Notes: generated by a model not told the origin, from the sequence alone. A stretch of 64,000 bases of DNA from Ensifer sp. MPMI2T (GCF_004827385.1 NZ_SRXN01000033.1:1-64000); one strand, 5' to 3'. Counted from the stretch's first letter, positions 33,925 to 44,136 are shown. Numbers and translations: made by a program.

Positions 33925-34674
33925 ATGACCAAGACCGTTACCGCCCTTTTCCGGGAAGATTTCTACCTCTCGACCTGCGAGGCAAGCGTGACCGGAATTC
34001 TTGAGGATGGCGGGATCGAGCTTGATCAGACGTGCTTCTACGCCACCTCCGGCGGACAGCCGGGCGATACCGGCTTTCTCGAGCGCGGAGACGGGAGCCG
34101 AATCGCGATCGCAAGCACCCGGCACGGCTCCACGAAGGACATCATCGTACACGTCCCGGCAGAAGGGCAGCCTTCGCCGGCAATCGGCGAAAAGCTCGTC
34201 CTCCACATCGACTGGCCGCGCCGATACAGATTGATGCGCATGCATACCGCCTGCCACCTGCTTTCTGTCGTATGCCCCTTCCCGATCACCGGCGCCGCCG
34301 TCGGGGAGGACGAAAGCCGTGTCGACTTCGACATGAGCGAGACGATTGACAGGGACCAAGTGACGGCCGCGCTTATGAAACTCGTCGAAGAGAACCACCC
34401 CGTGTACGTGCAATGGATCACCGACGAGGAACTCGCGGCCAACCCAGGCATCGTCAAATCGAAGAACGTCCGCCCGCCGATCGGTCTCGGCAGGGTGAGC
34501 CTCGTCTGCATCGGAAAAGACTCTGCCATCGACAGCCAGCCCTGCGGCGGCACGCATGTTTCCGAGACCCAGGAAATTGGGGCGATTCACATCGCTAAGA
34601 TCGAAAAGAAGGGTAAGGAGAATCGGCGTTTTCGAATACGCTTCGGAACGCCGGAAGATCGCGCGGCTGTTTAA
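33925..34674 (+). CDS. AlaX-type alanyl-tRNA editing protein
   Basis: A 249-aa trans-editing protein that deacylates mischarged tRNA-Ala. The zinc site is complete: HTACH (HxxxH) near residue 107 and CGGTH (CxxxH) near 210. An N-terminal glycine-rich beta barrel (TSGGQPGDTG) matches the AlaRS editing domain. It is 8 bp after the cysteine synthase, probably cotranscribed. Confidence 0.92.
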   Translation: MTKTVTALFREDFYLSTCEASVTGILEDGGIELDQTCFYATSGGQPGDTGFLERGDGSRIAIASTRHGSTKDIIVHVPAEGQPSPAIGEKLVLHIDWPRRYRLMRMHTACHLLSVVCPFPITGAAVGEDESRVDFDMSETIDRDQVTAALMKLVEENHPVYVQWITDEELAANPGIVKSKNVRPPIGLGRVSLVCIGKDSAIDSQPCGGTHVSETQEIGAIHIAKIEKKGKENRRFRIRFGTPEDRAAV

Positions 34675-34691
34675 GTTCGGGAGTGACGACA

Positions 34692-35555
34692 ATGAACAAC
34701 AAGAACGAGAACAAGAGTGCTTTTGTCGTTTCTGCGGACTGGCTCCAGCAGCGTCTTGCCGATCCTTCCGTGAAGATCCTGGACGCTGCCTGGTATCTGC
34801 CGGCACAGAACCGGGATCCGAAGTCGGAATACGAGGCCGCGCACATTCCCGGCGCCATTTTCTTCGATCAGGATGCGATCGCCGATCAATCAAGCGGACT
34901 GCCGCACACCCTCCCCTCGCCGCAAGCCTTCGCTCAAGCCGTCGGTGCCATGGGAATCGGTGAGAACGATACAATTGTCGTGTACGACGGGCCAGGCATC
35001 TTCACCGCGCCGCGCGTTTGGTGGATGTTCCGGATCATGGGCGCAAAGAACGTCTTCGTTCTCGATGGCGGGATGGATGGCTGGAAGGCGGAGGGACGGC
35101 CGACGACCAGGGAAATCCCTAACCCGACGCCGCGCGTGTTCAATGCCACGTTCAATGCGGCCGCCGTCACCTCCTTCGAGCGCATGAAGGAGGTCGTAGC
35201 GAACCGGCTCGCGCAGATTGCCGATGCGCGCGGTGCAGGCCGCTTCACCGGTGAGGAGCCGGAGCCGCGAGCCGGCATGCGCTCAGGGCATATGCCTGGT
35301 GCCAAAAGCCTGCCATCCGGCGTCTTTTCTGAAGGAGGCAAGCTCAAGAGCCTCGACGGCTTGCGCCAAACCTTTAGCGATGCTGGCGTCGACCTGACGC
35401 AGCCGGTCGTCACCACTTGCGGGTCCGGCGTCACCGCGGCAATCATAACCCTTGCCCTTCAATCGCTCGGGCACACGGACAATACGCTCTATGATGGCTC
35501 CTGGTCCGAATGGGGCGGACGGTCCGACACCCCTGTAGCCACCGGCAGAGAGTGA
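34692..35555 (+). CDS. sseA: 3-mercaptopyruvate/thiosulfate sulfurtransferase
   Basis: A 287-aa tandem rhodanese. An inactive N-terminal domain (VYDGPGIFTAPRVWWMF, VLDGGMDGW) is followed by a catalytic domain with active-site Cys in TTCGSGVTA, the loop type of mercaptopyruvate sulfurtransferases. It transfers sulfane sulfur from mercaptopyruvate to thiols or cyanide. ATG 34692 is preferred to GTG 34683 because the GGGAG site lies between them. The acetyltransferase follows 5 bp later. Confidence 0.92.
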   Translation: MNNKNENKSAFVVSADWLQQRLADPSVKILDAAWYLPAQNRDPKSEYEAAHIPGAIFFDQDAIADQSSGLPHTLPSPQAFAQAVGAMGIGENDTIVVYDGPGIFTAPRVWWMFRIMGAKNVFVLDGGMDGWKAEGRPTTREIPNPTPRVFNATFNAAAVTSFERMKEVVANRLAQIADARGAGRFTGEEPEPRAGMRSGHMPGAKSLPSGVFSEGGKLKSLDGLRQTFSDAGVDLTQPVVTTCGSGVTAAIITLALQSLGHTDNTLYDGSWSEWGGRSDTPVATGRE

Positions 35556-35560
35556 ATGCC

Positions 35561-36124
35561 ATGCAAGGATCGAAGCCTGCACCGATCACGGCGCACGTGA
35601 CCGAACTCGAAATGACGTCACCGCCGAAACAAAGCCTGCCGATACCCGTCAATATCCACACGGCTGTATTGCGTGTATCGGACATCCCGCTCGCCTATTA
35701 CCGCTTCCTTTACCTTCGCGTCGGCAAGCGCTGGCATTGGACGGAGCGCCTTCGGATGAGTGACGAGGAACTGGCGGGCGTGCTCCACAACAAGGGGACG
35801 ACGGTCACGGTACTCTATGTCGACGGTGCACCAGCCGGCTTCTTCGAACTGCACGAACGCGAAAACGAGGTGATCGAACTTACTCATTTCGGGCTTATGG
35901 AACACGCGCTCGGTCTCGGCCTGGGCAAGTGGTTCCTGCTGCAGACGTTGCTTGCGGCCTGGGCGATGAACCCGAGCAAGGTCAAGGTGACGACGAACAA
36001 CCTCGACCATCCGCGCGCCCTTCAGCTTTATCAGCAGTTCGGTTTTTCGCCAGTCGCGACGCGGGAGGCAATCGTCGAACCGTTGAGTGACGCCGAGTTG
36101 CTTGCCTTGGCGAAAAAACTCTGA
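35561..36124 (+). CDS. GNAT-family N-acetyltransferase
   Basis: A 187-aa acetyltransferase. Acetyl-CoA binding motif LGLGLGKWFLLQ, then NNLDHPRALQLYQQFGF, the GNAT motif B region. The acceptor substrate is unknown. It is the last gene of the cysK-AlaX-sseA run, and its stop abuts a RIME-like repeat. Confidence 0.85.
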   Translation: MQGSKPAPITAHVTELEMTSPPKQSLPIPVNIHTAVLRVSDIPLAYYRFLYLRVGKRWHWTERLRMSDEELAGVLHNKGTTVTVLYVDGAPAGFFELHERENEVIELTHFGLMEHALGLGLGKWFLLQTLLAAWAMNPSKVKVTTNNLDHPRALQLYQQFGFSPVATREAIVEPLSDAELLALAKKL

Positions 36125-36213
36125 CGCTACAGGGCCGTGCGTCTCGTCAGGCGCACAACGCTATCGCACTTTGAATTCCTGCACGTCATTCCAAAAATCG
36201 GCTTCGATTTAAA
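36124..36213 (-). repeat. RIME-like intergenic palindromic repeat
   Basis: GACGCTACAGGGCCGTGCG ... GCACTTTGAATTCCTGCA, then an ATCGGCTTCGAT stem. Same orientation as the copy at 12218-12323. Confidence 0.65.
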
Positions 36214-36298
36214 ACATACGCGAGGCAAGTTTCGGGTGTCGGTACGGCCCGAAACGGCGCAACCATCTCCTTAGCGATTTCTTACGAGGAGAACCGCC

Positions 36299-36766
36299 AT
36301 GGAGCTTCGCTACATCCCCATGCCTGACGACGACGCAGCACGACTGCGTGGTGGCGGTCTTGATGCTTATGGGAACCAACCTGAGCGGCGTATTTCGGAC
36401 GGCGCCGGCGTCCCCTGCCGCCATTGTCTGCGTAACGTCGATAGCGGCAAGCCCTATCTTGTCCTGGCTTATCGACCCTTTGCGTCAGTGCAAGCTTACG
36501 CAGAGACTGGACCGATCTTCGTGCACGCCGACGAATGCCCCGCACACGATGGACACGCCCTGCCGGCCATCCTCGCATCCAGCAAGGAGTATCTGTTGCG
36601 GGGATATGGGAGCGACGATCGCATCGTCTACGGAACCGGTGGAGTGATCGCCGCAGAAAGGCTGCCAGAGCGCGCCGAAGAACTATTGGCTCGGGAGGAC
36701 GTTGCCTACGTGCACGTGCGTTCCGCCAAGTACAACTGTTATCAGTGCCGCATCGAGATTGCCTGA
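36299..36766 (+). CDS. DUF1203 family protein
   Basis: A 155-aa protein matching the DUF1203 pattern: CRHCLRNVDSGKPYLVLAYRPF, then HADECPAH and, at the end, KYNCYQCRIE. The paired Cys-x2-Cys and His/Cys residues suggest a metal site. Function unknown. It is bracketed by RIME-like repeats in opposite orientations. Confidence 0.82.
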   Translation: MELRYIPMPDDDAARLRGGGLDAYGNQPERRISDGAGVPCRHCLRNVDSGKPYLVLAYRPFASVQAYAETGPIFVHADECPAHDGHALPAILASSKEYLLRGYGSDDRIVYGTGGVIAAERLPERAEELLAREDVAYVHVRSAKYNCYQCRIEIA

Positions 36767-36771
36767 GTCTA

Positions 36772-36930
36772 CGGCGCCGCGTCTGATCAGACGCGCAAAG
36801 GCCCGGCGCCCTGAACGCCGGGCCTACTGCATGATTCCTTAAATCGGAATCGATTTGAGGAAAAATCATGCAGCAAATCAAAGTGCTACAGCGACCTTTG
36901 CGCATCTGAGAAGACGCGCGGCGCTGTAGC
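36772..36930 (+). repeat. RIME-like repeat, composite copy with extra hairpin
   Basis: A half-unit (36772-36799), then a perfect 9-bp stem GGCCCGGCG/CGCCGGGCC (36800-36824), then a full unit with ATGCAGCAAATCAAAGTGCT and GCTACAGCG...CGCTGTAGC arms. Confidence 0.72.
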
Positions 36931-36942
36931 CAAGTGATCGTG

Positions 36943-38061
36943 TCAGGCGACGTTGAGAACAGCCTCGGGCGCGTAGGCATCATAGCCGAGCGCCTCTGCC
37001 ACGGGCCCGTTCGTCACGCGGCCCCTGTGAACGTTCAGACCGGCACGCAGGTGGCGGTCCTCGGCGATCGCCTTGAGGCCGCGATCGGCGAGCTGCAGGC
37101 CGTAGTAAAGCGTGGCGTTATTCAACGCCTGCGCCGAGGTCACCGGCACCGCGCCCGGCATGTTCGCTACGCAATAATGCACAATGCCATCCACCTCGTA
37201 GGTCGGATCGGAATGCGTCGTCGCGTGCGAAGTCTCGAAGCAACCGCCCTGGTCGATGGCGACATCGACGATGACCGCGCCTCTTTTCATGCCGGAAAGC
37301 ATTTCGCGTGTGACGAGCTTGGGAGCGGCAGCCCCTGGGATCAGCACGGCGCCGATTACCAGATCGGCGGAAAAGACCTCCTCCTCGAGCGCATCGATCG
37401 TCGAGTAGCGGGTGTGAACGCGACCGTTGAAGATATCGTCGAGCTGACGCAGACGTGGGATCGAGCGGTCGAGGATCGAAACGTCGGCACCGAGACCGGC
37501 GGCCATCTTGGCGGCATGCAGGCCGACAACGCCACCGCCGATGATCGCAACCTTGGCCGGCAGAACTCCCGGCACACCGCCAAGGAGGATGCCACGGCCG
37601 CCGTTCGCCTTCTGAAGCGACGTCGCGCCCGCCTGAATGGCAAGCCGTCCGGCGACCTCCGACATCGGCGCAAGCAGCGGCAGTCCACCGCGCTCATCCG
37701 TCACCGTTTCGTACGCGACCGCCGTAACGCCCGAGTTGAGCAATCCCTTCGTCTGCTCGGGATCCGGCGCCAGATGCAAATATGTGTAGAGAACTTGGCC
37801 TTCCCGCAGTTGGGTCCATTCGGAAGGCTGCGGTTCTTTGACCTTGACGATCATGTCCGACTTCTCGAACACTTCCTTGGCCGTCGAAACAATCCGCGCT
37901 CCTGCAGCGCGATAAGCATCGTCGTCTGCCCCGATCCCTGCCCCGGCCTTGGTTTCGACGATCACCTCGTGACCATGGGCGACATATTCCCGTACCGAAC
38001 CGGGGGTCAGACCAACACGGTATTCATGGTTTTTGATTTCCTTCGGGCAACCGACACGCAT
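36943..38061 (-). CDS. ald: Alanine dehydrogenase
   Basis: A 372-aa NAD-dependent enzyme interconverting alanine and pyruvate plus ammonia. N-terminal signature [20 protein letters not shown]; catalytic-region [12 protein letters not shown] fold [23 protein letters not shown] near residue 270. The start at 38061 gives the family length; a longer frame crosses the promoter. A divergent Lrp-type regulator 158 bp away probably controls it in response to alanine. Confidence 0.96.
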   Translation of the reverse strand: MRVGCPKEIKNHEYRVGLTPGSVREYVAHGHEVIVETKAGAGIGADDDAYRAAGARIVSTAKEVFEKSDMIVKVKEPQPSEWTQLREGQVLYTYLHLAPDPEQTKGLLNSGVTAVAYETVTDERGGLPLLAPMSEVAGRLAIQAGATSLQKANGGRGILLGGVPGVLPAKVAIIGGGVVGLHAAKMAAGLGADVSILDRSIPRLRQLDDIFNGRVHTRYSTIDALEEEVFSADLVIGAVLIPGAAAPKLVTREMLSGMKRGAVIVDVAIDQGGCFETSHATTHSDPTYEVDGIVHYCVANMPGAVPVTSAQALNNATLYYGLQLADRGLKAIAEDRHLRAGLNVHRGRVTNGPVAEALGYDAYAPEAVLNVA

Positions 38062-38219
38062 CTGAGCGTTCCTCTCTCCTGTTAGGGGCTTTGCGCCGCC
38101 TTGATGACGAGCCCAGCAAAACAGATGGTCCGGCGAATGTCCTTGCAAAGAGATGTCCGATCGCGCATTGCTTTCGAATATTATTGCGCACTTAAGCGAG
38201 ATGATGAAGGAAATCCCGA
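38062..38219. promoter_or_regulatory. Divergent ald/Lrp promoter region
   Basis: A 158-bp spacer between divergent genes with an AT-rich patch TTTCGAATATTATTG close to the regulator, a plausible Lrp site. No exact operator was defined. Confidence 0.45.
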
Positions 38220-38681
38220 ATGAGCGGCCTCGACACCATTGATCATGCGATTCTGCGCATCCTTCAGCAGAACGGCAGGATATCCAATGCGGATCTCGCG
38301 GCAAAGGTCGGCCTTTCTCCCTCTGCCTGCTCCCGGCGCGTCGACATCCTCGAAAAATCGGGCACAATCAGCGGCTACCACGCCCGCATCGCGCACAAGG
38401 CGCTCGACTACAAGATCATGGTCATCGTGCACATCTCACTGTCGGGCCAGTTCGCCAAAACGCTTGCCGAATTCGAGGCTGCCGTAAAGCTCTGCCCCAA
38501 TGTGCTGGTCTGTTACCTGATGTCGGGAGAATACGACTACATCCTGCGCGTCGCGGCCAAGGATCTGGAGGACTACGAGCGGATCCACCGAGACTGGCTA
38601 TCGGCTCTGCCGCATGTCGTAAAGATCAATTCCAGCTTCTCGCTTCGCGAGGTTATCGACCGGCCGAATGTCGGCATTTGA
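38220..38681 (+). CDS. Lrp/AsnC-family regulator of ald
   Basis: A 153-aa protein. N-terminal [23 protein letters not shown], then [22 protein letters not shown]-terminal RAM domain ([10 protein letters not shown] ... [18 protein letters not shown]) binds amino acids. The divergent position next to ald identifies it as the probable alanine-responsive activator (AldR type). Confidence 0.9.
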   Translation: MSGLDTIDHAILRILQQNGRISNADLAAKVGLSPSACSRRVDILEKSGTISGYHARIAHKALDYKIMVIVHISLSGQFAKTLAEFEAAVKLCPNVLVCYLMSGEYDYILRVAAKDLEDYERIHRDWLSALPHVVKINSSFSLREVIDRPNVGI

Positions 38682-38708
38682 ACGTCTTCGGCGCCACTCG
38701 CTGCCCGA

Positions 38709-39956
38709 CTATCGTCCGACCACGCGGTTGCGGCCACCGCTCTTGGCAGCATAGAGACGCAAGTCCGCCTGCGACAACAACTCGCGAATGCCGTTTCCGT
38801 CCCCGAATGCCGATGACAGGCCGATACTAGCGGTCACCGGATCGCCGTTCGGCGTGGTCACGCGGCCGGAAACCGCGAGCCGTATGTCCTCGGCGCGCGA
38901 AGCCGCGTCCGGATAGGCGAGCCCGGGGCACAGAACGACGAATTCTTCGCCGCCATAGCGGAACAGGCGATCGGTCGGCCTGATTGTCGCCTTTACAGTT
39001 GCGACCAGATGCTGCAGCACATGATCGCCCTCGATGTGCCCGAAGCGATCATTGACGCTCTTGAAGTGATCGACATCGATGATCATCAGGCTGACGGGAG
39101 CATTCTTTGCGGCAGCATCGCGCAGCATCTGCTGGCCTTCGGCCTCGAAGCGGCTTCGATCGAGCGCGCCGGTCAACGTATCCTGGCCGGAGCGCGACAA
39201 CAAATCCTCGTAGCGCTCGCGGAACGTCAGGTCATTGAAGACATCACCGAGCGGCCGATCGGAGATCGCCAAGAATGGGTGGCGCGATGCATTGAGATAA
39301 AGCCCGATGGCAACCGCGTAGAACGGCGCCGCGAGCATCTTCGCCATCCAGCCGCCCCAGAACACGTCGGCCGGCGCATCGTTTAGCCAATGCAGCGCCG
39401 CATAGAAACCCAACTGATCCAGAGTAAGAACCACGACGCCGCAGATCAGGAACCGAGCCGTGACAAATCGGCGAAGCCAGCGCCCGAGCCTCTCGTAGAG
39501 CAGAATAATGATGAGGGAATCGAAATAGAGAAGTGTCGTGCCCCAGACCATAAGCCATCCCATCTCATCGATGAAAGCGATGTCGGCGACGCGATTGGGA
39601 ACGACGGATACGGTGTCATGCAACCTTAGCAGCAGGCTGAGGGCCACTGTCAGAAAATTGCCAGCGAGCAGTCCGTAGATAGGCTGGCGAACTGTCGCTG
39701 CATCCTCCTTCACGTAGAGGAGCAGGATCATCATGAGCTTGCCGGAAAAGAACACGGCAGAGCCGGGAGAAATAACCCCGAACGGCAGTTGAACATAGAA
39801 GACGGCAGCGAGATAGGTTTCGATGAAATGCATCACGCCGAGCGCCGCCACGAAAACGCCAAGCCCCAGGCGCCCACGCAGATGCAGCAACCAGATCATT
39901 GCCACCACGTAGATCAGTGCCTCGCCGATGAAGAGAATGAGATTGGCGTTTGGCAT
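38709..39956 (-). CDS. Membrane diguanylate cyclase (GGDEF)
   Basis: A 415-aa protein: about seven N-terminal membrane helices (residues 5-230), an unclassified membrane sensor, then a GGDEF domain with IDVDHFKSVND and active site RYGGEEF. It should make cyclic di-GMP in response to an unknown signal. No clear RxxD inhibitory site was identified with confidence, and no EAL domain follows. Confidence 0.9.
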   Translation of the reverse strand: MPNANLILFIGEALIYVVAMIWLLHLRGRLGLGVFVAALGVMHFIETYLAAVFYVQLPFGVISPGSAVFFSGKLMMILLLYVKEDAATVRQPIYGLLAGNFLTVALSLLLRLHDTVSVVPNRVADIAFIDEMGWLMVWGTTLLYFDSLIIILLYERLGRWLRRFVTARFLICGVVVLTLDQLGFYAALHWLNDAPADVFWGGWMAKMLAAPFYAVAIGLYLNASRHPFLAISDRPLGDVFNDLTFRERYEDLLSRSGQDTLTGALDRSRFEAEGQQMLRDAAAKNAPVSLMIIDVDHFKSVNDRFGHIEGDHVLQHLVATVKATIRPTDRLFRYGGEEFVVLCPGLAYPDAASRAEDIRLAVSGRVTTPNGDPVTASIGLSSAFGDGNGIRELLSQADLRLYAAKSGGRNRVVGR

Positions 39957-40164
39957 GCGCCCGATATTTCCGTTTTTCGTTCGCCAGTCTCTTAGAATTA
40001 AACTTTGAAGAAAACTTTACCCATTCCGTACCGAGGCGGCGTCAGATAGGCAAGATTCCGCCGCTTTGCCTCGCAGGTGCCTTCCGCCATAGTTTCTTGT
40101 ATTCCAAGCGTATTCCAGACTTTACTGCAGGCTTGCCACCGCGTCCGCAGAGAGGTTTTTCAAC

Positions 40165-42159
40165 ATGGAGACAGCGATGCCGTCGATGACCGCTCTTCAC
40201 CCCATTTCGCGCCGTTCGCTGCTTGGCGGGCTCGCCGCCTCCTCTGCGCTGGCGATACTTCATCCCTTTTCCGCACGCGCCGCGGCGAACCAGGCACACC
40301 TGCGCATCATGGAAACGACGGACCTGCACGTCCACGTGTTTCCCTACGACTATTACGGCGACAAGCCGAATGACACGGTAGGGCTCGCACGCACTGCCTC
40401 CATCATCGATGCGATCCGAGCGGAGGCAACCAACTCCGTGCTCGTGGATAACGGCGACTTCCTGCAGGGAAACCCGATGGGAGACTATATCGCCTACAAG
40501 CGCGGCATGAAGGAAGGCGATCTGCATCCAATTATCACGGCGATGAACGTGCTCGGTTATGATTGCGGCACGCTCGGCAACCACGAGTTCAACTACGGCC
40601 TGGACTTCATGTTCCACGTGCTGAACGGGGCCAATTTTCCGATCGTCTGCGCAAACCTGACCAAGGGCGCGCTTGCGCCGAACGCACGTCAGGATGCGCT
40701 TTTTCTCAAGCCCTATGTCATTCTCGACCGAAAGGTAAAGGACGGTGCCGGTGAGGAACATGCGATTCGCATCGGCTTGATCGGCTTCGTTCCACCGCAG
40801 ATCATGACGTGGGATGCAAAGAACCTTGAGGGCAAGGCGAACGCACGCGACATCGTCAAGGCCGCGGAAGCCTGGGTGCCGCAGATGCGCGAGGAAGGCG
40901 CCGACATCGTCGTCGCACTTTCCCACTCTGGGATCGGACAGCAAAACTATGCCGAAAACCTCGAGAACGCATCGGTGCCTCTGGCTGCCATCGACGGCAT
41001 CGACGCCATCGTGACCGGTCACAGCCACCTCGACTTTCCCGGACCTAAATTCGAGGGCTTCGCGGGTGTCGACAATACGAAAGGGCTGATTTCAGGCAAG
41101 CCGGGAGTAATGGGCGGCTTCTGGGGGTCGCATCTCGGTCTGATCGACCTGCTCCTCGAGCGTGATGGCAATGCGTGGCGGGTAATCAGTTCGACGAGCG
41201 AAGCTCGCCCCATCTATCGGCGGGAGGAGAAGAAGGTGATCGCCGAAGTCGGCGACAAGCCGGAGGTGCTGTCAGCTGCAGCAGAGGACCACGAGGCAAC
41301 GCTCGCCTATGTTCGCACCCCCGTCGGCAAGACCTCGGCACCGCTCTATTCCTATTTCGCCCTTGTTGCAGACGACCCGTCCGTCCAGATCGTCAGCCAG
41401 GCGCAGACCTGGTACATCCGCGACATGCTCAAGGACACGGAGCACAAGGATCTGCCGGTTTTGTCCGCCGCGGCTCCCTTCAAGGCAGGCGGTCGCGGGG
41501 GTGCCGACTACTATACCGACGTCCCAGCGGGCGATATTGCCATCAAGAACGTTGCAGATCTCTACCTCTATCCGAACACGGTACAGGCCGTCGTCATCAC
41601 AGGGGACCAGGTGGCCAATTGGCTGGAGATGTCGGCTGGCATCTTCAATCAGGTTGCTCCAGGAACCGTCGACGCGGAGCTGATCAATGCGGGCTTCCCG
41701 TCCTACAATTTCGACGTGATCGACGGCGTCACCTATGAGATCGACCTTTCGCAACCGGCCAAGTTCGACAAGGACGGCAATCTGGTGAGCGCCGCGGCAA
41801 AGCGCATCCAGAACCTTCAGTTCGACGGCAAGCCAATCGACCCCGCGCAAAAGTTCGTGGTGGTGACCAACAACTATCGCGCTGGCGGTGGCGGCAACTT
41901 CCCGGACATTGCTTCCGACAAGGTGATCTTCGTCGCGCCAGACACCAACCGCGATGTCATCGTCCGCTACATCGTCGAACAGGGAACGATCAACCCGTCG
42001 GCCGATGCGAACTGGAGATTTGTGCCGCTCAAGGACACGAGCGTGCTTTTCGACAGTAGCCCAAAGGCAAGACAGTTCCTGTCGCAGGTGAAAGCCGTTG
42101 CGATCGAAGACGCCGGCGAAGGCGCGGAGGGCTTTGCCCGGTTCCGTATCAGGCTTTAA
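40165..42159 (+). CDS. cpdB: 2',3'-cyclic-nucleotide 2'-phosphodiesterase/3'-nucleotidase
   Basis: A 664-aa periplasmic metallophosphoesterase plus 5'-nucleotidase C-terminal domain. Tat-type signal SRRSLLGGLAASSALAIL. Metal motifs ETTDLHVH, VDNGDFLQGNP, GNHEFNYGLD and VTGHSHLDFPG; the C-terminal substrate domain has NNYRAGGGGNFP. It releases nucleosides and phosphate from external cyclic nucleotides for scavenging. Monocistronic. Confidence 0.94.
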   Translation: METAMPSMTALHPISRRSLLGGLAASSALAILHPFSARAAANQAHLRIMETTDLHVHVFPYDYYGDKPNDTVGLARTASIIDAIRAEATNSVLVDNGDFLQGNPMGDYIAYKRGMKEGDLHPIITAMNVLGYDCGTLGNHEFNYGLDFMFHVLNGANFPIVCANLTKGALAPNARQDALFLKPYVILDRKVKDGAGEEHAIRIGLIGFVPPQIMTWDAKNLEGKANARDIVKAAEAWVPQMREEGADIVVALSHSGIGQQNYAENLENASVPLAAIDGIDAIVTGHSHLDFPGPKFEGFAGVDNTKGLISGKPGVMGGFWGSHLGLIDLLLERDGNAWRVISSTSEARPIYRREEKKVIAEVGDKPEVLSAAAEDHEATLAYVRTPVGKTSAPLYSYFALVADDPSVQIVSQAQTWYIRDMLKDTEHKDLPVLSAAAPFKAGGRGGADYYTDVPAGDIAIKNVADLYLYPNTVQAVVITGDQVANWLEMSAGIFNQVAPGTVDAELINAGFPSYNFDVIDGVTYEIDLSQPAKFDKDGNLVSAAAKRIQNLQFDGKPIDPAQKFVVVTNNYRAGGGGNFPDIASDKVIFVAPDTNRDVIVRYIVEQGTINPSADANWRFVPLKDTSVLFDSSPKARQFLSQVKAVAIEDAGEGAEGFARFRIRL

Positions 42160-42334
42160 GATGCGGCCCGCGTGGATGGCCGAATGTGGGGCCCATCGAA
42201 GTAGCCCGCCGCCTGTACTCGCGCTGATTATCTTGTCGAGGAAATGGAGCTAATTCAATCTCTGAGAAAAGCTCTCCAACCCGCCGTTATTCGAGAATAT
42301 TCGTCGATGAGCGGCCCAGGCCAAAGGCATGGCC

Positions 42335-42655
42335 TTACACCGGCCTGGATGGCGAATCGTCCTGAAAGAGCGCGGCGCGTTGCTCGTCGACGATCTGTCG
42401 CCCCTTACGCAGAGCCGAATCGATGGCGTCCTGTTCGGACGCGAAAAGATCGGCGCGAATGAAGGTGCGCACTTTCACGGTGGCATCGGGCATCGTCTTT
42501 TCGATGCTGCCTGCCAGGCGATATTGCGGCCCCTCCCGCATGGGGGTCGCACGGATCAAGCAATCCCCATAGGATTCCGTCTTGCCGGCGGCCTGCGCCG
42601 TTTCTTCCTTGGAACCACCGGAGAAGCCGAACAATTTCGAGAAAAACGATGCCAT
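42335..42655 (-). CDS. HlyU-family protein
   Basis: A 106-aa small protein of the HlyU type: an N-terminal MASFFSKLFGF and a C-terminal half with VKVRTFIRADLFASEQDAID. Vibrio HlyU is a DNA-binding regulator, but this rhizobial family is unstudied and no HTH is obvious. Monocistronic, downstream of the ilvA-like gene on the same strand. Confidence 0.7.
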   Translation of the reverse strand: MASFFSKLFGFSGGSKEETAQAAGKTESYGDCLIRATPMREGPQYRLAGSIEKTMPDATVKVRTFIRADLFASEQDAIDSALRKGRQIVDEQRAALFQDDSPSRPV

Positions 42656-42734
42656 GTCTCATGGTTAGCCGTGGCCGCCGGCGCTGTCAAAGGCTAAGTG
42701 CGCGGCAATGCCGTCCGGCTGCGCGATGCCGAGA

Positions 42735-43982
42735 TCAAATGACGAGATTGGCGAGAATCTCGTTCTCGGTAATGTCCTGGTAGCGCAGGCCAGCCGCATC
42801 GAAGCGCGCCTTCAGAGCCGGGAAGTTTTCGGCGTGCTTGGTCTCTATGCCGATGAGGACCGAGCCGAAGTTGCGCGCCGACTTCTTCAAATATTCGAAC
42901 CGCGCAATATCGTCCTCGTCGCCAAGCAGGTTGAGGAAATCGCGCAGCGCGCCGGGGCGCTGGGCCATGCGCAGGATGAAATATTTCTTGAGCCCGGCAT
43001 GCCGCATCGCCCGCTCCTTGACATCGGGAAGGCGTTCGAAGTCGAAATTGCCTCCAGATACGACCGCAACCACCGTCTTGCCCTCCAGCCGCTCGCGCCC
43101 GAGGATCTCCAGCGCGGTTATGGAAAGGGCGCCGGCCGGTTCCAGGACCACACCCTCGACGTTCAGCATATCTATGATCGTCAGGCAAATCGCGTTCTCG
43201 GGCAGCAACATCACCTGCTCCGGCGCAAAGGCCGCCAGCGCTGCGAAGTTCAGGTCGCCAATGCGCGCGACAGCCGCTCCGTCGACGAAGTTGTCCACCT
43301 GATCGAGCGTGACCAAACTGCCGGTCTCTAGGCTCCGCTTCAGGCTTGGGGCTCCAGCCGGCTCGCAAAATACGAAACGACCAGTCGAAAGCGTGTCGGC
43401 GAGATAGCCGGTGACACCGGCGGACAGCCCACCACCGCCGACCGGCAGGGCGACGAGATCGGGAATGACGCCTCCCGGTAGCTGCTCGGCAATTTCAGCG
43501 GCTACGGTCGCCTGCCCTTCAATGATGTCCGCATGATCGAAGGGCGGCACCATAACGCCGGCAATCGCTTCGACGTGATCGCGCGCCGCCTGATAGCACT
43601 GGTCGAAAATGTCGCCGACGAGTCGGATGGTAATGAACTCGCCACCGAACATGCGAGTCTTGTCTATCTTCTGCTGCGGCGTCGTCACGGGCATGAAGAC
43701 GACGCCCGGAACGCCGAAGTGACGGCAGACAAAAGCAAAGCCCTGTGCATGGTTTCCGGCCGAAGCACAAACGAAGGTCTTCCCCGCCGCCCCGGCGGCA
43801 AGAGCCTTGCGGAAGAAATTGAATGCACCGCGGATCTTGTAGGAGCGTACGGGCGAAAGATCCTCACGCTTCAGATAGACCGTCGCGCCGTAGCGAGCAC
43901 TGAGGTGATCGTTGAGTTGCAGCGGCGTTGCCGGAAAGATTTCACGGAGTGCGAGCGCTGCATTTTCAACTTCCTGCTTCAT
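42735..43982 (-). CDS. ilvA: Threonine dehydratase (biosynthetic/catabolic type)
   Basis: A 415-aa PLP enzyme deaminating threonine to 2-oxobutyrate. PLP Lys in VRSYKIRGAFNF, glycine loop VGGGGLSAG, and a C-terminal ACT-like region (KYFILRMAQRPGALRDFLNL) typical of the shorter IlvA form with one regulatory repeat. Start ATG 43982. It feeds isoleucine synthesis. Confidence 0.93.
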   Translation of the reverse strand: MKQEVENAALALREIFPATPLQLNDHLSARYGATVYLKREDLSPVRSYKIRGAFNFFRKALAAGAAGKTFVCASAGNHAQGFAFVCRHFGVPGVVFMPVTTPQQKIDKTRMFGGEFITIRLVGDIFDQCYQAARDHVEAIAGVMVPPFDHADIIEGQATVAAEIAEQLPGGVIPDLVALPVGGGGLSAGVTGYLADTLSTGRFVFCEPAGAPSLKRSLETGSLVTLDQVDNFVDGAAVARIGDLNFAALAAFAPEQVMLLPENAICLTIIDMLNVEGVVLEPAGALSITALEILGRERLEGKTVVAVVSGGNFDFERLPDVKERAMRHAGLKKYFILRMAQRPGALRDFLNLLGDEDDIARFEYLKKSARNFGSVLIGIETKHAENFPALKARFDAAGLRYQDITENEILANLVI

Positions 43983-44136
43983 AATCTAGTGTCGTCCGTT
44001 GCGTTTGCCGATACGTGACGCTATCGCACATTGCCTCGCGTGAGGCCATCGATTTGACGCGAATCGATTGGGCAAGCCACTATGGCCGCGGGACCGCCAC
44101 CGGCCTGTTCGACAACTGCTTCCGGGAAATCGAAGG

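Noticed and set aside
33898-34974. 358-aa minus-strand frame
   Set aside because: Antisense to the AlaX and sulfurtransferase genes, both well supported by motifs.
36800-36824. GGCCCGGCG/CGCCGGGCC hairpin as a terminator
   Set aside because: No T-run follows, and it lies within a composite RIME-like repeat.
43995-44065. Possible further RIME-like copy
   Set aside because: Only a short GACGCTATCGCACATTG stretch resembles the family; too degenerate to list.
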